DNA of 64,000 nucleotides from Melanopsichium pennsylvanicum. Its lineage: Eukaryota; Basidiomycota; Ustilaginomycetes; Ustilaginales. A program made the position numbers and the translations under genes. The stretch covers positions 124,001 through 188,000 of the forward strand of contig OAPG01000023.1 in the NCBI GenBank assembly GCA_900208305.1, read 5' to 3'. The notes under the pieces were generated by a model. That model saw only the letters and a list, made by a program, of their open reading frames with translations. It was not told the origin of the DNA and ran no database searches. Each line of letters starts with the position of its first letter. Position 1 is the stretch's first letter. Below are positions 1 through 13,178 of this stretch, piece after piece.

Positions 1-430
1 CAATAATACACACTCTCTGCATTTCCAGTATGCAGCCAAACCCTTTCGATGCAGCCCCGCATGGGCCGCCTTTTACAAACCTTTTGAAATCAGAACTTCT
101 AAAATCCCGGTTTAGATACTGCACTGCGTTTTCAACACGATCGGTTATTTGCCACAGAATTCTGTTCATTCAGCTCAAATATACACTTGACCCACACAGT
201 CTTGACACACTCGTATGCAGCAAAGCAAGTAGAGAGTGTGAGAATATGGCGAAATCTCTTCGGCTCAGTCCGTGCAATCGTGTACCTCGTGTGCGGGGCA
301 CAAATTTTGCTTTGGTGAGAGGAGCCAAGATACCTATATCCGTCGAGTGTCACCAAGTACAATAAGAGAGTAATTCACCTTCCCAAGCAGTTCTCATCTT
401 GATACCACCACCTCCTTGATACCTTTCACA
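1..430. other. intergenic, upstream of peroxiredoxin
   Basis: No convincing gene is seen. Short open frames on both strands lack recognisable motifs and overlap each other. The last part presumably holds the promoter and 5' leader of the peroxiredoxin gene, whose ATG at 431 is preceded by a C/A-rich leader. Confidence 0.5.
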
Positions 431-1326
431 ATGCCCGGCCTTCGTCTTGGATCTATCGCTCCCAATTTCACCGCTGAGACCACTCAGTAAGTATAATAAA
501 CACATGTCACCGTCACCTTCTTTCTTACATCCCTTGACCAAGAAATGGCGACAGAGAGAGGCCAACGGCTCCCAGTTTGCAATTGTTGGCGGTCAATCAC
601 CTCGCATGCGTCTATTTTCAGCCAGGATGACATTATCAAGCCACTGTACATGCTAACCACTTTTCTCTCTCTCCATCTTTCTCCACATTGTGTGGCTTGT
701 CGAAACCATTTCACAGCGGTGTACTCAACTTTCACGAGTACCTGGGAGACTCTTGGGGAATTCTCTTCTCTCATCCGGATGATTTCACTCCCGTTTGCAC
801 CACCGAGTTGGGCGAGGTAGCTCGTAAGGCACCCGAATTTGAAAAGCGTGGTGTTAAGATCATTGGTCTTTCTGCCAACGATGTTGCATCTCACGACAAG
901 TGGATTCGAGACATTAACGAAGTTGGCAAGACTCAAGTGAAATTCCCCATTATTGGTGACAAGGATCGAAAGGTTTCCACCGAGTACGATATGCTCGATT
1001 CTTTGGATGCTACCAACGTCGATGCAAAGGGTATACCATTCACTGTGAGAGACGTTTTTGTGATTGATCCAAAAAAGGTAATTCGTCTTAAAATTAGTTA
1101 CCCTGCTAGTACTGGTAGACACTTTGACGAAATTCTTCGTGTCATCGACTCACTTCAGATCGGTGACAAGTATAGAGTTACCACTCCAGTCAATTGGCAA
1201 AAGGGTGACAAGGTTATTGTTCATCCTTCGGTTCAAGGTGAAGAAGCCGACAAGCTTTTCCCTGGTTATGAGACTGTTAAGCCTTATCTTAGGTTTACTA
1301 ACGATCCCTCCTCAAACCATGCTTAA
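431..1326 (+). CDS. 1-Cys peroxiredoxin (Prx1/Prx6 type)
   Basis: This is a thiol peroxidase that reduces peroxides, often in mitochondria in fungi. I model two exons, 431-486 and 717-1326 (intron 487-716, donor GTAAGT, acceptor TTCACAG), giving 221 residues, the usual Prx1/Prx6 length. Exon 1 starts MPGLRLGSIAPNFTAETT, the classic N-terminus of the family. The join then reads HGVLNFHEYLGDSWGILFS and continues to DFTPVCTTELG, which carries the peroxidatic Cys at about residue 46. No resolving Cys is seen in the C-terminal half, consistent with the 1-Cys subgroup. The 230-bp intron contains a second possible AG near 620, but using it would insert a non-homologous stretch. Family assignment is secure; location in the cell is inferred from the family. 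Confidence 0.93.
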
Positions 1327-1538
1327 AATTTGTTCATATGTATACACACATTCATTCCCCCTTTTTTTCTTTTAGCATGTTGTTGTGGAAATAAATAAAA
1401 AAAAAAGAATCCTTAGGCTAATGCTCTCGCACAAACATGGACAGAATGATTGGAAGAGAGAATGACATTGCACATTATGTAGCTTTGACTAGAGCAAAAA
1501 AGAAACAAGAAAAAAAAATGGGTTAGCAATCAAAAATT

Positions 1539-2387
1539 CTATTTGGTTTGCTTCCAAGCCAAATAGTCATGCCAAGTCCTTTGAACCTTTTCGCTCCGAT
1601 ACCTCCTCACTCGCAACGCCTTTCTTATCTCTTGCGTGATCCTACCATCCCAACCTGCCTTTCGAATCGCGCTATCGATCGCCTCGACTTTGGTCCAGCC
1701 CTGTTCCGGAATCACATCCGGCAAGTACGTGGCGGTCAAAAACGCTGGACCTCCTGATGATGACGATGATGGTGATGATTTTGAGAATCTCGACTTTTTG
1801 GCTGTAGCGACTGCGGGCGTGGAATTTCCAGACCCAGATGAGCTGCTGGCACTGTCCTCGTTACCGGCGGTGAGCAGTGATTTGGGAGCCAAGCCTGGAT
1901 TTGGCACGTGAATATAGATCCCATGCGTACCTATTTCCCAATCCAGATAATCATCGCAATCCTCAAAACCAGTCAGCAGCGAGACACAGCATTCGAGACG
2001 ACACAGTTCGGTGGACGAGATGGGATTGAAACGACCATCTTTGAAAGCAGAGATGCTAGCGTACTCGGCAAGACCTTGGGCTAGAGGGTAGGGTTCGAAA
2101 GTGCCAATGCATCCACGGAGGCGCGGAGTAGGCCGTGTTACAGTAGAAGAAAGGATCGACTTTCTTACAGAGCTGTGAGGGAAAATGTTCCACGTTACGA
2201 AGAGAGCATATTCGCCGTCATCGGTGAAAGGCGGAGATGGTTGGGAGGAGGAGGAGGAGGAGGAGGAGGAGGAGGAGGAGGAGGAGGAAGAAGAGGACTC
2301 AAGTTCGTATTCGATGGTCATAAAGCAGTAGTAGCAGTGTTCAGGAATAGCTGTTGAGATGGCATGGTCAGCAGTCGAGGCATCCAT
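1539..2387 (-). CDS. AMMECR1-domain protein
   Basis: A 282-residue protein of the conserved AMMECR1 family, whose biochemical role is not settled. The family hallmark LRGCIGT is present, followed by FEPYPLAQGLAEYASISAF and later WEIGTHGIYI. The C-terminal part (GWTKVEAIDSAIRKAGWDG) matches the family's closing helices. I chose the Met at 2387 (MDASTADHAIS) rather than the first Met of the open frame at 2591, because family homology starts shortly after it and the upstream stretch has no domain character. Two low-complexity inserts interrupt the domain: a run of about 19 Ser (GAG/GGA repeats on the + strand, near 2245-2290) and a Ser/Gly-rich loop near 1745-1870. Such inserts are typical of smut proteins. 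Confidence 0.88.
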   Translation of the reverse strand: MDASTADHAISTAIPEHCYYCFMTIEYELESSSSSSSSSSSSSSSSSSQPSPPFTDDGEYALFVTWNIFPHSSVRKSILSSTVTRPTPRLRGCIGTFEPYPLAQGLAEYASISAFKDGRFNPISSTELCRLECCVSLLTGFEDCDDYLDWEIGTHGIYIHVPNPGLAPKSLLTAGNEDSASSSSGSGNSTPAVATAKKSRFSKSSPSSSSSGGPAFLTATYLPDVIPEQGWTKVEAIDSAIRKAGWDGRITQEIRKALRVRRYRSEKVQRTWHDYLAWKQTK

Positions 2388-3741
2388 GACTATCAGGATC
2401 GATGCTAGTGACTCGGTAGAAGTGTTTAAAAAAAGCCGATAGGAGGAGATCTTGTTTGGAAGCAGTATGCAAGTGCTTGAGGGTGGATAGCGGATAGCGA
2501 TTGATACGAGCAAGCTAGGCGAGACCAAATAGGCTGGGGATGTGGATTGAGATGATAATGAAAGCGGAAAAGCTGCTGGATAGAAGATCAAGCGACGAGG
2601 CCTGCGTCGCTCGCCTTGACTTGTTTGAGTGGCAACGGAGGGGGGTTTGGAGAAAGAAATCCGGTCGCAAAGTCGCCAGGAGAAAGGAGAGTGATCGAGG
2701 CAGGATGATGAGCTTGAAAATTGTTCAGAAGTTGTTGGTGTTTGTAGCGAGGGACGGTGTAATCAAGAGGCAAAGAGAGTGGATCTAATTTAGGTTGGGG
2801 AATCAAGGTCGAAGCTTGATTAGTGCCAAGTCAGGTGGACCCTGCGTCAAAATCTAAGTGCACTGCAGCACACCAGGCTAAGGTGTAGGTGAGTTAGCTT
2901 TTGAGTATTCTGGCTTGCAAAAGATAACGATAAAGAAATGGCGTTGAAAATCCCATTAAAATCAAATCAGTCCAAGTCACTCTGTAATTGCAATCGATGC
3001 TACGGCCGAGAAGAATAGAGATGAGCGTAATCTACTATATATCACTGTTTTCTTTTTTTTTTTGGCGCAGCCAGAGGGGCATCATGACATCAGCACGCGC
3101 TGAACTGATCCGAAAGTAACTCTGAGGGAAATTGGGGACGTGCGCACGATTTGGCACTCACGAACAACAACAACAACAAAACGTGCACGGCAAAGCTATG
3201 CTTTCGAGTAAATTTACTTGACTGCAAAGTGATTTTGATATGCAACCTCCACTACGAATACATTTTGGAATACAGTCGCAATAGCTGCGCTTCAAATCCA
3301 AAAGAGGCCAGCGAGCCAAAGCCATCGGATGCAACCCGCAGTCAGAAGCATGCCCTATGAATTCGGACGCGGCTGCTGACAACATAGCTGGTAAGCATCC
3401 AACAAAGTGATGCGCAGATTGATGCTCACTCGGTGGATTCCAAGACTAGCCTCGTCTGGACTGCACTAAGTTAGACTGGAATTGACAGCCAAGAAACCAA
3501 CATTGAGGCAAGCGCTCTCGCTGAGTCTCGCTAATTATGTGACGATCGGTGACGTGAGCTTGGCCCATCCGCACCTCCTCATTGCGCCTTTGTCCCTGCT
3601 CTTGTTGTTTGGCTGGATTACAAATGGCAGCTCTCACCAAACCACACTTGAACGCGTGCCTTTGCAGAATTCATTCCTCACCATCTTACCACGTCCTTCT
3701 CTTACCCCATCTGATCATCCCCCATTTTACAATTGCCCAAC
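2388..3741. other. intergenic, 1.35 kb
   Basis: This stretch separates the divergent AMMECR1 (-) and TspO (+) genes. It has a short poly-T tract near 3050-3062 and a CAA microsatellite near 3163-3178. Several small open frames are present, none with recognisable motifs. It is presumably promoter sequence for both flanking genes. Confidence 0.5.
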
Positions 3742-4421
3742 ATGTCTAACCTCCCCGGTCTCCTTATCGACATTGTACGTATTCCCTCATTCCGTCCCGT
3801 AACTATATCGCTGCTGCAACGCCCCGCGCTAACTAATCGAGTCTCTGTTTGCTTTGCATTCCCCTTCGGTTTGCTACACAGCCCCGAAACCCAATCCTTG
3901 CCGTCGGAATCCCCGTCGCCGTCGGTGTTGTCAATGGTTTTGCTACCAAGTCGTCCAATTACTCAGCCGACTCGGTCTGGTACAAGTCGCTCAAGAAGCC
4001 TTCGCTCAATCCGCCTTCCTCTTACTATGGCATCGTTTGGCCCATCCTCTACGCCTCGATGGGTTGGGCTTCCCATCTTACCGTAAAGGCCCTCGACCGT
4101 ACCCCTCCTGGTCTCGGACGTGACACGGCCAAGAAGGCTCTCTCCCTTTACTGGATCCAGCTCGGCCTCAACGCTCTCTGGTCGCCCCTCTTCTTCGGTG
4201 CCGGTAACGTTGGTCTTGCTCTGGTCAACATTGGTGCTCTCACCGGCACCGTCGGCTACTGGGCTGCCACCGTCAAGGACGTTGACGAGACCGCAGGTTT
4301 GCTCGCCATCCCTTATGTCGGCTGGATGGCTTACGCCACGTACCTTAACGCCAGCATCTGGTGGCAGAACTACGGCTCGTCCAAGTTTGGCAAGCTCAAG
4401 AAGGAGGCCAAGGACCTCTAA
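3742..4421 (+). CDS. TspO/MBR family membrane protein
   Basis: A tryptophan-rich sensory / peripheral benzodiazepine receptor family protein: five membrane helices that bind porphyrins or sterols in other organisms. Two exons, 3742-3774 and 3882-4421 (donor GTACGT, acceptor CTACACAG), give 190 residues starting MSNLPGLLIDIPRNPILAVG. Family signatures are clear: WYKSLKKPSLNPPSSYYGIVWPILYASMGWAS in two parts, IQLGLNALWSPLFFGAGN and a final helix ending in YLNASIWWQNYG. Trp residues are abundant, as expected. The tail is Lys-rich (KFGKLKKEAKDL), so it is probably exposed on one membrane face. The ligand and membrane (mitochondrial outer membrane or ER) cannot be told from the sequence. Confidence 0.92.
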
Positions 4422-4838
4422 ATCTTGGTTCCTTTTTGTTTTTCCCAAGAACCCACCATTAATTCACCATGAATGTAGGAAGAGTATGTGGATAAGCCGA
4501 GAGTGCGAGAGCGCAAAGGCTGAATGTAATGTATAAATTTACCCAAGTGATACAATACAACTCGAAAAGTGTTGATATCAAGCCGAGTCCATGTGTGTTT
4601 ACTACGACCAAAGATTATGACTTTGAAGCTGGGCTGGACGCAAAATGGGACGCCGGGTACGATGGCTGATGAGGAAGAGGCACACCAGAATGATGACAAG
4701 TGCATCAGACACATGCGTGCTGGTTCACGAAAAGCACAGAGTCAAGGTAAGTCATGAATGGCAAGTATAGCACTCTTGTAATCTACATAAGCCACTATGT
4801 TTTGGTCGTATTGAAATGTGATGTTTGGGGGATTCAGG
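4422..4838. other. intergenic between convergent TspO and VIP1
   Basis: About 420 bp between convergent genes. No coding signal is seen; it should hold the two 3' UTRs and terminators. Confidence 0.5.
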
Positions 4839-7769
<2,931 letters not shown>

Positions 7770-8687
7770 CTTGGTGAGAATGCGTCGGGATTCGTCCAGG
7801 GAATGTCAAGAAATGTGAGGTGAGTTGATTGTGATAGTATTGGAAAGGCAACCTCTAGCTGCGTATTTGGGTGCAGGTGGATGGTAGGAGACAGTGTTGA
7901 TGGTGGAAATAAGGCAATGGAACATGTATGGTATGCTTTGAGAGTTTCAGCGATTTGGACAATCAAGATTTGAGAGAAAAATAATAATAATGTACATATT
8001 TGAACTGGGAAACGTATTCTCTCATCAGCTGCAACCACCATGTCGACCTAAACATTGAAAAGTTGGATGTTGTATCGCATATGAATGGACTCATCAAAGT
8101 GATTCAAGCCATTCTAAAACAACATGCGAAGCTCTCCGAGTAGAACAGCGTCTCGCCGTGATGGTTGGTTATTTGATATGGTTGATATAGATAGATATCC
8201 AGAGCACGTGCACGCTTTGCAAGAAGAAGGCTTTGACAATCTTGCGAGTGCAATGCGAGTGCAATGCTGTGCCTTGTTGAAGCACCTTACCTTAAGTAGC
8301 TTACCTTAAGTTAGATCTTGACCTTGAATTCGCCTTTTAGAAGCTGTTCTAAGTATCAATTCTGCAACGAGGGGCGGTCATATTATACGCACTCTTTGTT
8401 GCTCATCAGAAAAGCTAAATAAATCAATACTGTATGCCCCTTTTCTACTTTCTTAGGGTCCTCACAAACAACACAATCTCACCAACAACAACAATCTCAC
8501 CAACAACAACAACAACAACAACAACAATAATAATACTGTATAGTACAGTAAATCACTCTCACATCCTTCAACGTATCCTCCGCCACTTGTCCAATCTCCT
8601 TGTTGGAACTACATCATCTGCATTCAGTGAATCAACCACAGTAATCCCACTTTTGAACTTGGTCGACTAGCCATACACCTTGCAATC
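7770..8687. other. intergenic, divergent promoter VIP1 / Ivy1-like
   Basis: About 0.9 kb between divergent genes. It contains a CAA/CAACAA microsatellite near 8477-8527 in the likely 5' leader of the + strand gene, and one perfect copy of the recurring 10-mer TACAGTAAAT (8544-8553). No gene is seen. Confidence 0.5.
8544..8553 (+). promoter_or_regulatory. TACAGTAAAT motif, copy 1
   Basis: One of four exact intergenic copies of this 10-mer in the window; see the matching finding. Its function is unknown. Confidence 0.3.
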
Positions 8688-10544
8688 ATGCCACGCTCAC
8701 ACTCGATTCGCTCCCTTCAAATGCCACCACGTCATCATGATCCCAACGCTCACCCTTTCCCGGCTGCACCACCATCACCTTCGCTCTCTACAACAACTCG
8801 CGCTTCACTCGACTTTCCTTCTCGCCCTGCAGTCCTCATCACCCGCGCAGACTTGCGAACATCCATATCCGCCTACGAAGCTCTCTTAGCCTCCGCTAAA
8901 GCTTACACATCCACAATGCTTTCCATGGCAAAAGCTTCCTCTGATCTCGCATGTGCCCTCGAAACTTGTGCGCGAGTCAAAGGTGCTCACGAATCTGGTC
9001 CAGGCCTTCAAGCTGCCTCCGGGCTTCACTTTCTCAAAAGCAACTACCAACAAGTCCTTTGCGACACTTTTTGGAAGGAGTTTTCCATCCCCCTTCTCAG
9101 CCACTATGACACCTATCGATCCGCATGCACCGATCGTCAAGTCTCGCATGACAAGGCCGTATTCGACAAGTCGCGCGAGCTCAAGCAAGCAGAAGCGAGG
9201 AATAACAGGGCTGGCAGAAACAAGCAGCGCGATCTCAATTCGTTCAGACGAGCACTCGCCGAGTTGCAGTCGCACGTCGATGCCATAGACGAGCTCAAGG
9301 CTCAATACTACAATGAGGTCTTGGACGCAGAACAGGAGGTGTGGCAATTCATCGAATCCAAAGTGGCGCTCATAGTCAGGTCGCAGATAGAGATCTCGGA
9401 AAGAATCAGCTCAAAGGGTCTCAACGATCCGGTGCTCGAACAGATGCTCTCCACCATCCCCGATCCGTTTGGCAGTTATGGTCCGCCAAAGCAAGACGGC
9501 GAAATATTCAGTATTCTTCCTCCCATCTCTTTGCTCAATTCAGCAGCCAATAGTGTACATAATACTACTACCGAGGCTGCAGCCAACGATACTAGCGTCA
9601 CGAATGCAGATCTCGCTTTCGAGCAAGCTCGAGCTGCGGTCAATAATGCAACCAATGCAAATGCGAAAACCAAAAAGAGCGTACTTGCGCCAAACATAAT
9701 GTCACCTTCGACTCCTAGCAAACGCCTTTCACGCGGTCTCTCGAGCTCCAGCACCACGAATCCCGCTATTGGTGCCACGCCCACGCGAGAGAACAATACC
9801 AAATTGAATGCCGACCTCCATCTTGCCTCATCATCCACTTCAAAAGCATCTCGAAACCCAAATGTTGGCTTGAGCGCTGCAACTCCTAAAGCGCGCACCG
9901 CCAAATCCACTTGTTCGCTCAACGGCCCAACTCATCTCGCACGCGACTCGTTACTTGGCCTCTCGGCAGTTTCCGAGGCAACCACCGCCGTATCTACATC
10001 AGGTGGCAGTCCGCACATGGCCTCGGGAGGTCTTTTTGGATCCGAAAGCGTCGATTTTGAAGAACTGCTCTCTCGTGAACAGCTTCGGAAGGAATCGAGT
10101 AGCGATGATGACCACCATGGAAACGACAATGCGGTTGACACTCTGAATGCTTTGATCATCTCGCCTAGTCCAATACAAACCGATGACGTCTCAAACAACC
10201 ACAATGCTGCCAAAGATTCGGGTTGGAGCTCAGACGCGAATCCTACCGCAGCAGGACGACTACGACAAGTTTTGAGCATCATTGAGGAAGACTTGAATGG
10301 ACCGTTAAGCAAAGCAGCAGTTAGAATGGGCACTGCTTCGAGCAGCAGATCAGTTTCGAGTGTGTACGATGCGGGTTCAGATCCTTTTGCTAACCGCGTT
10401 GCATCCAGACAATCGGCGCAAGACGAAGGGCAAGGTCAAGTTGGAGAGACTCAAGAAGAGCATGGATTACGTCTTGAACAAGAAACGCAGGTTTCTGCTG
10501 CTTCAAATCATCGTAGGACACCATCCAAGCTCAGTATTGATTGA
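8688..10544 (+). CDS. Ivy1-like BAR-fold phospholipid-binding protein
   Basis: A 618-residue protein. The N-terminal third resembles the fungal Ivy1 (vacuolar/endosomal inverse-BAR) family: LITRADLRTSISAYEALLASAKAYTSTMLSMAKASSDLACALETCARVKG in consecutive segments, then LHFLKSNYQQVLCDTFWKEFSIPLLSHYD. A long charged helix follows (KAVFDKSRELKQAEARNNRAG to IDELKAQYYNEVLDAEQEVWQFIE), as expected for a coiled BAR bundle. From about residue 270 the chain is Ser/Thr/Asn-rich and probably disordered, with short acidic patches. In yeast Ivy1 binds the GTPase Ypt7 and phospholipids at the vacuole; that role here is inferred from the family. The start MPRSHSIRSLQMPP is the first Met after a CAA-rich leader. 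No intron is evident. Confidence 0.68.
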   Translation: MPRSHSIRSLQMPPRHHDPNAHPFPAAPPSPSLSTTTRASLDFPSRPAVLITRADLRTSISAYEALLASAKAYTSTMLSMAKASSDLACALETCARVKGAHESGPGLQAASGLHFLKSNYQQVLCDTFWKEFSIPLLSHYDTYRSACTDRQVSHDKAVFDKSRELKQAEARNNRAGRNKQRDLNSFRRALAELQSHVDAIDELKAQYYNEVLDAEQEVWQFIESKVALIVRSQIEISERISSKGLNDPVLEQMLSTIPDPFGSYGPPKQDGEIFSILPPISLLNSAANSVHNTTTEAAANDTSVTNADLAFEQARAAVNNATNANAKTKKSVLAPNIMSPSTPSKRLSRGLSSSSTTNPAIGATPTRENNTKLNADLHLASSSTSKASRNPNVGLSAATPKARTAKSTCSLNGPTHLARDSLLGLSAVSEATTAVSTSGGSPHMASGGLFGSESVDFEELLSREQLRKESSSDDDHHGNDNAVDTLNALIISPSPIQTDDVSNNHNAAKDSGWSSDANPTAAGRLRQVLSIIEEDLNGPLSKAAVRMGTASSSRSVSSVYDAGSDPFANRVASRQSAQDEGQGQVGETQEEHGLRLEQETQVSAASNHRRTPSKLSID

Positions 10545-11245
10545 GAATAATATTTGTTTTTCACAAACACCTTTTGATGACCATCTCACGATTTGGCAAT
10601 ATACATATATATCTATACCCTATTTTCGGATTATCTTTCTTGGGATGGATGACAGCTCATCTCATCTGAATATATATAGACGGTTGTACAGTAGTGAGAG
10701 GTGACAAAGTTAGGAGAGAGAGAGAAAGTGAGATGCAAAAGAGTATAAGTCAGAGTTGGATCGGATCGGGGACTGGTAGCAAATTAGGTTTGATCTATGC
10801 AAGCCTTAGGTCGAACGCTTTGGAAAGGAATCCAAGGGTCCATCCATATTGTTACTTTTACAACCTAAGCTGGGCTGAAATAGGATCATAACGTCACAAC
10901 GCGTTGTCAAGGTGCATCTCTCACGTCAACGCTACATGTCAATGCCCATGGACATTTGAAACCCTCTCGACCGTGTGCGAGGTGTTAAATGTGCTTGCTG
11001 CTCACGAGACCTCGCCTCCATTCAAATTACATACAGTAGTTAAATTACTCGACATTCGACCGTGGAATGACAAGCCCTCATCTTTTGCAGTAGCTTGAGG
11101 GCCAAAACATCACTCGTTCGGCTTATTTGAGTTTGGGACAAGTTCTGTGTCGAGAAAGCCGATTGCAATCGTGGTGTTTTTGCAACGATCAGTCACTCAC
11201 CAAGAATGGACGTCAGAGCTCGAGCCATCTACGTTTACTATCTAC

Positions 11246-11255
11246 ATTTACTGTA
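11246..11255 (-). promoter_or_regulatory. TACAGTAAAT motif, copy 2
   Basis: An exact copy on the minus strand, inside an AT-rich block that also carries AATTTACTATAC about 15 bp further on. Its function is unknown. Confidence 0.3.
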
Positions 11256-11434
11256 AATTAATAAATTTACTATACTTGTCGTCGAGCTGCACATCGATGT
11301 AGTTCTGCAGCCCGAACAACCACAATGATCAATTAAATTGCTTTTGGACGTGGCTCTGTTAAAGTGCCTCAAATGACGCACTTGGTGTGTATAAGCAACG
11401 TCCTTCTCTCTTCCCTCTCTCCTCTCGCGCAAGC

Positions 11435-11493
11435 GAACGGACCATCCGGGAACGGACCATCCGAGAACGGACCATCCGAGAACGGACCATCCG
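11435..11493. promoter_or_regulatory. four phased GAACGGACCATCCG repeats (CGG-N5-CCG sites)
   Basis: Perfect 14-mers begin at 11435, 11450, 11465 and 11480, each followed by one spacer base (15-bp period). Each contains CGG ACCAT CCG, an inverted CGG/CCG pair with a 5-bp spacer, the typical layout of a Zn2Cys6 dimer site. The array lies about 240 bp before the ATG of the SBDS-like gene, in promoter position. Binding itself is inferred. Confidence 0.6.
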
Positions 11494-11732
11494 TCTTGAA
11501 ACAGTAGTCTACTATAGCTCTACGGTACAGGTTGAGTGACTTGACATTCAGCTCCTATACACACATTAGCGCTTCGCTCGGTTACTTGACTCGTTCGCAT
11601 CTCACACACAAACCCTTGGTCACCGCTGCTATTTAATCACACTCTAAGATCCAGCTCATCCATTCCCTTCCTCCACCATCCACCCATACTCTCTTTCTCT
11701 CTCTCTCAAGTCAAAACCATCCATTATCAATC

Positions 11733-12107
11733 ATGGCGCGCACGTTTCACAAAGTCGTATTTAAGCCCGACTCGCAATCCACCGATGAATTCATGGTGAT
11801 TGTCAACGGTGAAGAGTACAAGAAATGGATCAAAGGTGACAAGACCATCCCTCTCGCAGACGTTGTCGATTCGTTTGACGTATTCCACACGGGTACCGGT
11901 GCACAGGGAATCATGGGTCGTCCATCCAAACAGATCTTGGATTCGGTGTTTGAAACTCACAAGGACGTTGATGTCGTCACTCACATTCTAGAAAGGGGTC
12001 AACTTCAGACTGCCAGCCATAAGGAGGCCTACAGCACAACTAACGACGCTCAGCAGAGTCAGAATAGCACTTCCAAAGGTTCCGGCGCTGGTTTCGGTGG
12101 TCGATAA
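11733..12107 (+). CDS. RTC3: SBDS-like N-terminal domain protein (Rtc3/Hgh-type small protein)
   Basis: A 124-residue protein made of a single SBDS N-terminal (FYSH) fold plus a Ser/Gly-rich tail. It reads FMVIVNGEEYKKWIKGDKTI, PLADVVDSFDVFHTGTGAQG and PSKQILDSVFETHKDVDVV, matching the yeast Rtc3 (YHR087W) group rather than full-length ribosome-maturation SBDS, which is about 250 residues. Rtc3 is stress-induced in yeast and implicated in RNA metabolism. The gene is intronless and starts after a TC-rich leader ending CAATC. An array of four CGG-N5-CCG sites lies upstream, suggesting regulated expression. Confidence 0.85.
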   Translation: MARTFHKVVFKPDSQSTDEFMVIVNGEEYKKWIKGDKTIPLADVVDSFDVFHTGTGAQGIMGRPSKQILDSVFETHKDVDVVTHILERGQLQTASHKEAYSTTNDAQQSQNSTSKGSGAGFGGR

Positions 12108-12637
12108 TCTCCCTCTTCACCTAGGGGCTCTTAAGAGCATAACGAAATACCAATGTTGCCACAGTCAACTGATCAGGCTTGAATCACAAGAGTTCCGAAA
12201 CAGAATCATGTAAGCCTTCCACTGCTTATACCGTCACCTCCCTCTTTCTCTCTCTCTCTCTCTCTCAAAAAATATCAAGTGGATACCTTTTTACATCGCT
12301 ATCAACCCTTTGAAAAACAAAACTGTATTACACATGTCTGTATTACACATGTCGAACAATAATAATATCTCACCATGATTAACGCACAAGCATTCAGAGC
12401 CGTTCAACTCTGTAGCAACAGAGACCAACTGAGCATGAAAAAAGAAGAGAGAAAAAAAAAAAGGAGTATAAACCCAACCCAAATTTAAAAATGAGTGCAC
12501 ATTTGTTTTCACACACTACTGAGGAAAAGATGAAACCCACTTGGATTATTACCCCATTGATTTATTTATTTATCTATTTATTTAAATTGATTTTTTCCGC
12601 TTTTTTTTTTTTTTTTTTTTTTCCTTGAATTTAGTCT
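12108..12637. other. intergenic between convergent SBDS-like and SNF5-family genes
   Basis: Contains a TC microsatellite near 12242-12266, TTTA repeats near 12560-12590 and a T22 tract (12601-12622) close to the 3' end of the minus strand gene. No gene is seen. Confidence 0.5.
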
Positions 12638-13143
12638 TTATCGTCTTCTCCTACTACTACCAACCAAAGCCCTAGCTGCCTCTCTTCTGTTCCTCCTACT
12701 TGCACGAATATCAGTCTCTTCCAACTTGTCCAAATCGTCATCGTTCAAGCTCTCCAACAAAGGTCCAAACTCCCTACTCTCATGCCAATCTCTCCAAATT
12801 CCTTCCAAACCTCTTGGTCCTCGTGACAAAATTTCTCTCACCGTATACGTCGCATTTTGTAATCGTTGTGAAGCGCTCAAGCTTGGTTGACCAACCGGGA
12901 CAGTTGGTTCTGAAAAAGACAACAATGAAGCGTTGGAAATCGCTTCTGTCAACATGTTCGACAACCTAGCCGACGACCGCGTTGCAGGTATGACAAGCGT
13001 AGTTGACGAAGAAGGAGCAGGACGAGCTTGGATCGCAGGTGTACAAGTACCTTCTCGAGTTGGAGCGGCTGTGGCCGTGGCGGTCAGATGAAGAGTTTCT
13101 ACATCTTCTCCATCGTCATCTTCCTCTCCACCTCCTCCTCCTT

Positions 13144-13178
<35 letters not shown>

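Larger units (their letters stand above)
10545..11732. other. intergenic, 1.2 kb, upstream of SBDS-like gene
   Basis: No gene is seen. It contains an AT-rich imperfect inverted block at 11234-11277 that includes a TACAGTAAAT motif on the minus strand, four phased copies of a 14-mer (11435-11493), and a TC microsatellite just before the downstream ATG. Confidence 0.55.

Noticed and set aside
484..1122. 212-codon minus strand frame over the peroxiredoxin gene
   Set aside because: Antisense to a clear Prx gene; no domain of its own.
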